The notes beneath the pieces were generated by a model. That model worked only from the letters and a program-made list of their open reading frames with translations, was not told where the DNA came from and did no database searches. Made by a program: the position numbers and the translations under genes. From positions 5,659,001-5,723,000 of the forward strand of contig JAJKFH010000102.1 of NCBI GenBank assembly GCA_023333565.1: DNA of 64,000 nt, written 5' to 3'. Positions 50,100-59,729 of this stretch are shown piece by piece. How positions within the stretch are numbered: the stretch's first letter is position 1; each line of letters starts with the position of its first letter. Origin of the DNA: Puffinus mauretanicus. Taxonomy: Eukaryota > Chordata > Aves > Procellariiformes > Procellariidae.

Positions 50100-51215
50100 G
50101 GTTTATCTAGCATGGTCTCCTATAGTAGTATCCTTATAGCCAAATTGGTGAGATATGGACTGGGTAAGTGAATGGTAAGCTGGGTAGAAAATTGGCTGAA
50201 CTGTTGGGCTCAAAGGGTTGTGACTGTCGGTGTTATGAAGGCCAGTGGACTGCCAGTTTACAGTGACATTACTCAAGATTGATACGTGCATCAAAATTTT
50301 ACAATATCTTTATGAATGACTTGGATGATGGGACAGAGTGTACTCCCGGCAAGTTTGCAACGCGGTACTGAGTTATTGGGGAAGCAAATAATATACTGGA
50401 GGATGGGGCTGCTATCCACAGAGACCTAGGTTGGAGAAATGGGCTGATGGAGTCCACATGAAGTCCAACAAAGGCAAGTGCAGAGTACTGCACCTGGGGT
50501 GGAATAATGGGCTGGGGGCCTGACTGGCCAGAAAGCAATTTTGCAGAAAAGGGCCTGGGAGTCCTAATGGACAACAAGTTGAACATGAGTCAGCAGTGTG
50601 CCTTTGCAGCAAAGGCAGTCAAAGGCATAGTGCGCTGTATTAGCAAGAGTGTGGCCAAAAGGAAATGTTTCCTTCCCTTCATCTGGGACTGTGAAACTAT
50701 GTCTGGAGTGTCACATTCAGTTTGGGGCTCCCCAGTACAAGACATTGATATACTGGAGTGAGTCCAGTGAACGGCCACTAGGACTGTTGGGGTCTGGAGG
50801 CACATAATGTATGATGAGCAGCTGAGAGCTGTTAAGGATTTGTTCAGCCATAAGAACACTAGCCTAAAGGGAGATTTTATCAGTGCCTACAGCACTGGGA
50901 TAATGGGATAATTAAGAGAAAAGGGAGCAGGGCTCTTTTCAGAGGTGTGTGATGGAAGGGTGAGAGGTAATTTGCACAAAAAACTGAGAACGTAGGGAAG
51001 CTCCAATTTGATATAAGAAAAAACTTTCAACTGTGGGGGTGGTTAGACACTGCAGCAGGGACCTGGAGAGGCTATGGACTCTCCATCCTTGGAGATGGTC
51101 AAAACTTGACTGAACAAGGCCCTGTCGAACCTGCTGCAACTTTGAGCAGCAGGTTGGATTAGGTGGCCTCCTGGCATCCCTTCCCACCTGCATGATTTTG
51201 TGGTTCTCAGCAAGT
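50100..51215 (+). mobile_element. CR1 LINE fragment, old, plus strand
   Basis: An older, diverged CR1 copy runs on the plus strand from about 50,100, inside the reverse-transcriptase region, to the 3' terminus near 51,215. Recognisable pieces in order are a stretch equivalent to FINDLDDGTEC just before the catalytic box (near 50,310), the NMSQQC segment near 50,585, the region after YKRDMDILE near 50,750, and the tail GGTTGGATTAGGTGGCCTCC near 51,150. A degraded ATTCTATG-type octamer end follows near 51,195-51,210. Several frameshifts and stops break the frame, and only about 85 codons (50,507-50,761) remain open in CR1 register. Decay is clearly greater than in the copy at 55.5-57.3 kb, so this is an earlier insertion, probably of a different subfamily. 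Confidence 0.93.
50507..50761 (+). pseudogene. CR1 ORF2 C-terminal fragment (broken)
   Basis: This is the longest surviving open stretch of the old plus-strand CR1. Its translation contains ESNFAEKGLGVLMDNKLNMS and then QQCAFAAKAVKGIVRCISKS, the conserved segment between the RT core and the C-terminus of CR1 ORF2. It continues to a degraded form of the [18 protein letters not shown] region and stops right after DIDILE at 50,759-50,761. The frame is lost upstream, where the catalytic FADD box falls in a different register and is not preserved. It is a fossil and is not expected to be expressed as protein. Confidence 0.85.
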
Positions 51216-51219
51216 GGGG

Positions 51220-54200
51220 AAAGAAAAACAAAAAGCAAGACTAACTCTAAGATTGTGAAATTTATATAGACCAATTAACACATGACATTCTAACACTTTT
51301 AATATCCATGTATTTCTGTTTTTTCACTGAATAGCGTGCCTCCCAAAAACTGCGTTAGTGCTGTTGTGAGCTAGCTCTTGTCTCAGGTGTCTCTCACAAC
51401 CACTATATAATGGAGCATGTTCCTAATGCACAGAACTCTTAATTCATGAAGCATATTTCCCTCACAAGCCATCAGTTAAAACGTTTTTGCATTACTGTAG
51501 ATGTTTCTCCCAACTTCTCAAGTTCCTTTGTATTTTCAACTTTATTCATCTCTTCGCAGACCTGCCACCTCCTTTTTATAAAGTTGTAGGCTCTAGGCAC
51601 ACTATTTTATGCAAAATATTGCACTAGATTCAATAAAAGTTTTCTTTAAGACTGTCATAATGGTTTATAGGAAGACCCATGTGTCAGATCTCCCAAAATA
51701 TATTGACAAATGGGGATCTTCCAATACTATAGTCTCCAAGGTGCCTTTAATGACTTCCTAAATGTAATCCAATGTATTGCCTCTGAAGCATACTTTGTCT
51801 TCCTAATGTTACTACTTCCAATATTTATCATCGGTTCAGCTGTATTTTCAAAGTCCCCTCCAAGAGCCTTGTGATTTACACGAAGATTACAGTTTTTGTT
51901 TGTTTCAGAAGCTTCTGTCCTTTATAATAATGGATTAAAATACAGATGAATAAAAACATACAAGAAGAGAGAAGAAAGAATGGGAATGGTGAAATAACAC
52001 ATTGCTTCAACACTTTCTTGAAGGAAACTGATGAGAATGAGGAAGTAAGCGATTGCTTGCTTACTTACATATTTACTTCAATGCTTGCGAGGCATTGAAT
52101 CAGACAGTTGAAGAGGGTGAAGGTGGAACAGCTGGAAGCACAGGTATAGAATTCCGTCCCCATGGAAGGGGGATTTGTCTGGCCAAACTAGGAAGAAGGA
52201 AAGATGTGGGAAGGCAAAAGCATGCAGAGAATGGAGAATACTAGCCTGATTATGGAAGCTTGGTGAAGCTGGAGAAGAGGAAGTAGATGTTAGGCTAAGT
52301 TGGAGCTGGAATTTAGCAAGTGTAGACCTAGTGATGGGAACAGTAGGAAAAATTATTATTGAAACCCAGAAGGCACAACAATAATCATGCTGATGAAAGC
52401 ATCTTGCAGATTTTAAATACTGTTGTCAATAATGGGGTTTTGCTCTTGCTTACACGTTGGTGAAAATACGAAGTTATTGCAGTAAACTTAGTATCATAAA
52501 ACCCTGACAAAAAGTCAGTGTGAAGACACACTTGGAACAGTATAAATAGTGATAACCATACCTCTGAGACTGCCTTCTGCAGAGGTGCAACAGGCACTTT
52601 CACTGAAATATTAAACTGTCTTTACTGTAATACGGATCAACGTAGTGCATTAAATTATTTTCCATTGCAAATTAAGTATGTGAATAATCTTTAATTGCTA
52701 TAAAGACACTGGATTGACTTTTATTATTCTGAAGAACTAGAGTTGAAATGTGTTGGTTAACTGACTCTACATGATGTAACTGTTGATCAGGTCCAGCAAT
52801 GGCTTAATCTGTTGTTATCCTATTGGTTTACTTCAGAAAACTTGATTTTTGACTCTTCATTGGATGGGCATCTAGCCTTCAACCTGATAATAAGAGCAAT
52901 GAATTGTTCCCTTTCATCCAGTCAAAATGAACAGCTAGTGACAGAGAAGAGTGGATGGAGGGGGAAGGAACAGACCTCAAGGGATAGTTCAGTGGAAGGT
53001 ATAGGCCAATGGATAGGGGAAGCTAAAGTGCAAGTTTGTTTCTTGATTTAAAAAAAAAGGACAAAACTCCAAGAAATAACAATGAAGCTCTTTAGACCAA
53101 ATTATTGTAGATCTGAGCCTGGATCATTACAGTTGCTCTGGGTTGCATTGATTTTCACTGAAAACAAAGCCTACCGAGATACTTATCAAACTTTCAATAC
53201 CAGAGTGCTCCCCATGTTTCCAGTGACTGAATACTTATTCTGCAAACTTATCAAGGCAAGTCCTTCAAAAGACAATTAAATTAGTTTTCCTACTTGCATA
53301 GGTTGGTGGGTTTTTTGTATTCAAACATTTAATGAGATGTTCATGCCTTAAAACGTGTTCAGTTTTGCCTTGTGCCAGGTTCATTATCCCACACAATGGA
53401 GAAAATAACCACAAGATATGGTGCATTGCATTTATCCATTGAATTACTTTTAGCAAAGGTGACGGAAGGAAATAATTGAAGTATTTTCTGCTCCTTTGCA
53501 TATTCTTAGCACCTTCCATACATCCAACAGACACGCCCTGGTTTCAGTTCAGTACCTACAAATATACACTGGGCTATCCATTTAGGAAAAGAAAAATATA
53601 CATTTTGGTTTTAATTCACTAGACTTTTACCACCTTCACAGAAATTGCTATTTGATAAAGCATTATCTTTATTCAGTATATTATCATTTTAACTTTCTAG
53701 CAACAGGTTAGTAATCCAATTTTTTTTTTTTTGTATCTCAACAATGAAAAAAATATTTGGAGAGACTGTAACTTGTACCCCATCTACTTTTTGGCTGTTT
53801 CTTTTTGTGTTGTGTAAATGTTTTGAATGCTTTTACTTGGCCTTTTGGAGGATATTTGTAGTCCCTACATGATATTAAAAGGCTTTTGTCTGGAGACTGC
53901 AAAGGCTCAATTGTGTCTAACTTTTATGTCAATTTTTAGATACTTGACTTTGATTATACAATATTATGAAATAAAAAAGGGTTCTTCCATTGGCTTGTTA
54001 ATTAAGTAGTGATATTTTTGCTGGCAGGAGGTGGATTATTTTTTTCTTGCTGAACTGTTTGCAAACTTTTTTGTGTTGAGGAGGTTTGGGGTGATAGAAA
54101 AGATATAGCAAGAAAATTGGGCATTTAATTCTTTCTCAAACCCATTATTTTCATCAGTAAGCAGACTGCAACAAGAAAATCTAATGTAGGTAATAATGCA

Positions 54201-55505
54201 GCATATAATCACCTTTGGAAAAAAATCCAATCTTTCCATTAAATAATGAAATTAATCAAGAACTTTAAGTTCTTTTCAGGGTTGTTTGGTTGTGTGTTTT
54301 TTAAACTTTCTGTAATGATCATGCTCCTTTCAAAAACCAAGGAAGGAATAAAAATATATCTGAAGGAAGGAATAAAAGCATCCATCCATTGTTTATTTCA
54401 CAATACTTTGAAAAAATCAATCTCAACCCACTTGTACCCTTCTTTAATCCAAAATTTTCAGAAGAACAGCAGATACTCTGCTATGTGGTGTGATGGTTTC
54501 TTTCTGTTTGCCTGGAAAGGGAGGTCAACACCTACATGGACTTGCATAACACTTGGTGCACATCAGTATAGTGTCTTTAAAGGCAGGACAACAGTGAAAG
54601 GCAAATCAACAAAATTGAGAATCATTGCTAATATGTGTATAGGGGTAGAAGAGCAAGAGCAGACTAAGTGTGCTTTGGGTGCTCTTCCAAGAAGGATGTC
54701 AAATAATATGCCTCACCCTGGTCAGTTCTTTCAAAAAATTAACCAAAGAACTGCTAGGAGCTTGGGGGGAAAGTAAAGGAAAGTTTACTTTAACTTTGGG
54801 TAGAGAAAAAAGAAAGTCTTCTGGGTACCAAAATGTTGTATGTTCTCAAGTCATGCTTAGTTTGCAGGCATTTGCAAGGTTTTAGCCGCTTTCTATCTCA
54901 CTGGTCCTTTAAAAGGATACATTGCATTGCCAAGAGCCACTTTAAAATCCATTAAACATAAGTAAAAGTGTCAAGCCCATTTCTTCTGCTTCTGTCTCTT
55001 CCAAAATAAGCAAGAAAAAAACCCATTTGTTTTTAAGATACTCACTTGCTTCCTTTGTTGCTAAGATGTTTTGCTGTAGCTGAGGAGCTCTGCTACTGGA
55101 CAGTTAGAGTTCTGTGCATTTCTTTTTCCAGAGTGGAAAAAAACTTAACACAGTGATCGGGACAAACTAGTTTGGGTTGACTGCAGCAAGCTTGCACTCC
55201 AGGTTCCAGAGCCTATGCATTTGCTCCTTCTGGAAAGCTGTAATAACTCTAGTCTTCCCTCCACTCTCCTTTTTTTTTTTTTGTGGTTTTCTACGCACCC
55301 TTCTTGATATACTTCCCATGTGTAGGAACGTGAGATCTGCTGAAGCTGCACTCTCTTCTCCTGCAGACCACAGCTTTCTCTCCTCTCTCTGATGCTATAT
55401 CCACTCACTGAGCATCCCTGGTATTTTGCACACTCCCAAAAGAACTATGAAGGTAGCAGAGTTGAGAACAGCAAACCTCTCCAGAGCTTCTCTAAGACAG
55501 GCATT
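51220..55505. other. Unassigned AT-rich DNA between two CR1 copies
   Basis: The interval between the old plus-strand and the young minus-strand CR1 copies contains no recognised gene. The longest open frame unrelated to a repeat in the window is here: 176 codons from a true ATG at 54,246 to 54,776. It resembles no family I know. Confidence 0.5.
54339..54377. repeat. 15-base motif repeated with 24-base period
   Basis: AAGGAAGGAATAAAA occurs exactly at 54,339 and 54,363. Because the 24-base period is a multiple of three, it gives a duplicated KEGIK peptide in the open frame starting at 54,246. Confidence 0.85.
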
Positions 55506-55508
55506 CAA

Positions 55509-57262
55509 TCATAGAATCACAGAATCATTAAAGTTGGAAAAGAGTCCAACCGTCAACCCAACACCACCTTGCCCAATAAACCATGTCCCTAAGCGCCTCA
55601 TCTACATGTCTTTTAAATACTTCCAGGGATGGTGACTCTACCACTTCCCTGGGCAGCCTGTTCCAAGGCCTGACCACTCTTTCAGTAAAGAAATTTTTCC
55701 TAATGTCCAATCTAAACCTCCCGTGGTGCAACTTGAGGCCATTTCCTCTCGTCCTATCGCTAGTTACTTGGGAGAAGAGACCAACACCCACCTCGCTACA
55801 ACCTCCTTTCAGGTCGTTGTAGAGAGCAATAAGGTCTCCCCTCAGCCTCCTCTTCTCCAGACTAAACAACCCCAGTTCCCTCAGCTGCTCCTCATAAGAC
55901 TTGTGCTCCAGGCCCTTCACCAGCTTCGTTGCCCTCCTCTGGACACGCTCCAGCACCTCCATGTCCTTCTTGTAGTGAGGGGCCCAAAACTGAACACAGT
56001 ATTCGAGGTGCGGCCTCATGAGTGCTGAGTACAGGGGCACGATCACCTCCTTGCTCCTGCTGGCCACACTATTTCTGATACAGGCCAGGGTGCCATTGGC
56101 CTTCTTGGCCACCTGGGCACACTGCCGGCTCATGTTCAGCTGGCTGTCAGTCAGCACCCCCAGGTCCTTTTCCTCCGGGCAGCTTTCCAACCACTCTTCC
56201 CCAAGCCTGTAGCGTTGCCTGGGGTTGTTGTGACCCAAGTGCAGGACCTGGCACTTGGCCTTGTTGAACCTCATACAGTTGGCCTTGGCCTATTGATCCA
56301 GCCTGTCCAGGTCCCTCTGCAGAGCCTTCCTACCCTTGAGCAGATCAACACTCCCGCCCAACTTGGTGTCGTCTGGAAACTTACTGAGGATACATGCAAT
56401 TCCCTCACCCAGATCATTGATAAAGATACTGTACAAGACTGGCCCCAATACTGAGCCCTGGGGAACACCGCATGTGACCGGCCACCAACTAGATTTAACT
56501 CCATTCACCACAACTCTCTGGGCTCCGCTGTCCAGCCAGTTTTTTACCCAGCGACGAGTGCACCTGTCTAAGCCGTGAGCCGCCAGCTTCTCCGGGAGAG
56601 TGCTGTGGGAGACAGTGTCAAAGGCTTTACTGAAGTCCAGGTAGACCACATCCACAGCCTTTTCCTCATCCACCAGGCGGGTCACCTGGTCACAGAAGGA
56701 GATCAAGTTGGTCAAGCCTGCCTTCCATGAACCCATGCTGGGCCTGATCCCCTGGTTGTCCTGCACGCGCCTTGTGAGCGCCCTCAAGATGAACCACTCC
56801 ATAACCTTCCCCGGCACGGAGGTCAGGCTGACTGGCCTGTAGTTCCCCGGATCCTCCTTCTGGCCCTTCTTATAGATGGGCGTCACATTGGCAAGGCTCC
56901 AGTTGTCCGGGACCTCCCCTGTTAACCAGAACTGCTGGTAAATGATGGAGAGTGGCTTGGCAAGCTCCTCCGCCAGCTCCCTCAGTACCCTCGAGTGGAT
57001 CCCATCCGGCCCCATAGACTTGTGAGTGTCCAGGTGGTGTAGCAGGTCGTTAACTGCTTCCTCTTGGATTATGAGGGGTTTATCTTCCTCGCTGTCCCTG
57101 TCTTCCAGCTCAGGGGGCTGAATATCCTGAGGATAACTGCTCTGATTGTTAAAGACTGAGGCAAAGAAGGCATTAAGTACCTCAGCCTTTTCCTCATCCT
57201 TGGTGGCAATGCTCCCCCCTGCATCCAATAAAGGATGGAGATTCTCCTTGGCTTCTAAAACT
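55509..57262 (-). mobile_element. CR1 LINE insertion, young, 5' truncated, minus strand
   Basis: A non-LTR retrotransposon of the chicken-repeat-1 (CR1) family lies on the minus strand. Its 3' end is at about 55,509, where the minus strand ends in two copies of the CR1 terminal octamer ATTCTRTG. Reading upstream on the minus strand comes the conserved CR1 C-terminal coding region, then the reverse-transcriptase core, ending near 57,262 where CR1 similarity fades. The endonuclease domain, ORF1 and 5' UTR are missing, which is the usual 5' truncation of CR1 copies made by target-primed reverse transcription. The segment is visibly richer in GC and CpG than its flanks, and the frame is open apart from one stop, so I infer a relatively recent insertion. 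The exact 5' breakpoint is uncertain by some 40 bases. CR1 copies normally lack clear target-site duplications and I saw none. Confidence 0.97.
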
Positions 57263-57303
57263 GTATTATTGCAGCTTCTTAAAATCACAGAATGCTGGGC
57301 CAA
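55528..57303 (-). pseudogene. CR1 ORF2 reverse transcriptase, interrupted by one stop
   Basis: This frame encodes the reverse-transcriptase half of CR1 ORF2, which copies CR1 RNA into DNA at the insertion site. Read from 57,303 it is open for 337 codons, meets TAG at 56,290-56,292, then continues in the same frame for 253 codons to TAA at 55,528-55,530. Visible RT landmarks include NYRPVSLTS, motif [10 protein letters not shown] (catalytic Asp near codon 223), motif [11 protein letters not shown], and motif C at codons 309-312. Motif C reads FPDD, where CR1 elements usually have FADD. The stop replaces what is normally a Trp codon just after the RT core (LDRLDQ, then [13 protein letters not shown]), a one-base change. 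The first 14 or so codons probably come from flanking DNA. The endonuclease is absent, so the copy cannot retrotranspose on its own. Confidence 0.93.
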
Positions 57304-59640
57304 CTAATATGGCTGTTAATGATCCCAGTTACAGCAGATTTCAGTTTCTGCAATTTTGTTTCTCTATATCTATGTAGTTGAGCATATACCTTATAGGAAA
57401 CAACCTCTTTTCCTTAACACACCATTTTTAAAAAATAGGGAAAGCTAAGGCGATCAGGTTTTCTTTCAGGAAGCTATTTGCATATCTGCATTCTCAGGCC
57501 TCTTCCTGAGGGTTATCTTGCATGGGTTATCTGTTTGTTGCATTCAAATTACAGAACAGCTGCCTGAATTCCCCTTGGTTTGTTTCACTCAATATCTTGT
57601 TAAGGGCAGAGGAAATGCACCTTATATGCAAAGTTCATTGTTAATCTAATTAAATTCTTAACAGTCTAATCAAATACTTATTATTAGTCAAGTTACAATG
57701 ATACTAATGCTTATGGCTGCAATTATATGCAGTTAATGTACAGACATTGTGTAGTATCTATCCTTTTCTGTGATGCTATGCTTACCCTTCCACTGCCCCT
57801 CTGGTTAAAGGATGGCAAGGGCACAGGGTTTGGCAAGTGATCAGCATCCCAAGTCCTTTACCAGGAAGAGGAGGATGTAGGTTGTTTCTTCCTCCTTTTT
57901 TCAGTTTCTATATGTGGTCATTTTTATGTTTGTCAATGTGCTCTACAGCCTGCTTTTTCTTCATTGATCTGCAGTTCCATGTTGCATTCAAATTTACCAT
58001 ATCTGTTCTATTGAGTACTTGTTCTTTTTGCCCCTAAAATAATGTTTGCCCAGTTCTTTAACTGACTGTGGCGGAGTGGTTTATAGCTCTGGAATCATCC
58101 TGTACCTTTGCTCCTGTCACCCTGTGCCTATAACTCCTCCACTGCTCCTCCTCTGCTATCATGCTGTGCCTGTGTTCCTACAGGAAGTCTTTGTGCTGGG
58201 GTTATTGATACTTTATTATTCACAAATAACTGTTTCTTGCTACTATTAGTTACAAAAATACATATAGTAATAAGAGTTATGTCACACAACCGTACAATGC
58301 TAAGCAAATGAAACAAACTAGGTAAACAGTCACTGGATTATTAGATAATTTCTGTTACAAGCAAACAAGCAAAAGCAAAGCTCTAGGTAAGGCAAGACAA
58401 GTCCAGGCAAAGCCTGAGAAGCCCTGAGCTCTGGGTTGTTCACGTGATGCAAAAAAACCTGCTGCCTGTTACAAGCAAGGGCGTCGCCATATCTACTGGT
58501 CTACAAGGCTTCGGGTGCTTAAGCACTGCCACTGGCACAACTTTCTAAGTGTTTCTCTTTGGGGTACCCGAACCCACCCCAGCTGTCAGCACGGGCGGTG
58601 TCAGTGATGCCTGCTGCGGCACATGGCCCGTTGCAGGGGATGTGGGGCCTCAGCCTCCGTGGAGGGCAGCTGGTCTGTCACCAATGTCCCTGGGCCTCAG
58701 CTCTCCTTCCTTTGCTCCGTGTTTGCGAATTTTCCTCCTGTTTGTGGGTATGTTGCTTGCTGTAACTGATTCAAGATCACTTTAGCTGAAGGATCAGAGG
58801 CTTTTTTCCCGCTATTTTCATCTAGGAGGACTGGTACTCTGAGGGGCAACCATTTCATTTTGGTAAAATAGAGTATGGCTGTACCATTTTAATACAGTAG
58901 GCTCTGTGTGTTTGGGTGTGCTTGTAGGGAGAGGGATGCCCAAGACAAGTGGCATCTGTGAAGTAATACCTCATCCCTCCCTTCTGCATGGAGATGTGAA
59001 AGTAAGGCATCCTCTGTTTTTTCTCTCTCTTCCCCCCCTCCTTTCTGATGCTGTTATTTCCACAGTCTTTGTGTTGCTTTACTAGCTATTAGGTGCTTCC
59101 TATTAGAACAGTGGAGTTCAAACAGGATTCTTCTGGATTCCTAAGGGTTTGCAAAGGAAATATTTGGAACAGACTGTAGGTTTGGGACAACCAGAGGAAG
59201 AGGCTGCTGACAAAGCATACTGTAGCTATTGAAATTGCCACTACTTTCCAAAGTAAGCTTCTTAAGGAAAAACCTTTTTAAGAAGGTACCTATTTAAAAC
59301 TATTTCCTGCTTTCAATGTTGCAGATAATAGATGAGCATTATTTTCATTAGGGCACAGGGCTAGTTTCTCTCTGGTGAAATGATTATTTTTTACCAAACA
59401 GCCAAAAAGACAGGCTGTATCAATAGAGATGTGCATATGGCCCCTTTTTCATTTAGCTCAACTGCTACACTCACCGTATACAAGCAAGATTTAATTCATA
59501 AATCAGGCAATAGTGTTAAGGTGGTGTTATGCTGGGCTCGCCAGCCCAAGCACTTGTGCTTTGTAATTGTAAAAATGAATTTTTACCATGTTGCTACCTG
59601 TTTGTTTTTTTTTTTAATGTATTAAAATTTGACTTTTAAT
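57265..59640. other. Unassigned DNA with a CpG-rich patch
   Basis: Upstream and downstream parts are AT-rich. Within it, about 58,485-58,735 is much richer in GC and carries about ten CpG dinucleotides, for example in GGGCGTCGCC, CACGGGCGG and CTGCGGCAC. No exon, promoter motif set or known repeat was recognised. Confidence 0.5.
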
Positions 59641-59643
59641 CTA

Positions 59644-59728
59644 GATACTGTCATACTGTCATAATGATTGCAACCTGGAGAGTAGCGGCATAATCACCTA
59701 GTTTATTCCAACCCACATAGTTTTCCTA
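59644..59728 (-). mobile_element. CR1 3' tail with terminal octamers, minus strand
   Basis: On the minus strand a GGGTTGGA motif is followed by AACTAGGTGATTATGCC, then CCAGGTTGCAATCATTATG and a tandem octamer (GACAGTAT twice). This has the layout of a CR1 terminus: a GGTTGGACTAGGTGATC-type motif, CCTTCCAACC-like sequence, and tandem 8-base terminal repeats. The octamer has diverged from ATTCTATG but its 8-base period is retained at 59,645-59,660. It is a short truncated copy without coding sequence. Confidence 0.5.
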
Positions 59729-59729
59729 G

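Noticed and set aside
50299..51274. Minus-strand open frames of 62 to 111 codons across the old CR1
   Set aside because: They are antisense to the decayed plus-strand CR1 and carry no independent similarity.
55583..56578. Plus-strand open frames of 64 to 101 codons across the young CR1
   Set aside because: They are antisense shadows of the CR1 reverse-transcriptase frame.
57780..58800. Possible solo LTR of an endogenous retrovirus
   Set aside because: An AATAAA on the minus strand and a GC-rich part suggested it, but I found no matching TG...CA ends, no target-site duplication and no family-specific motif.
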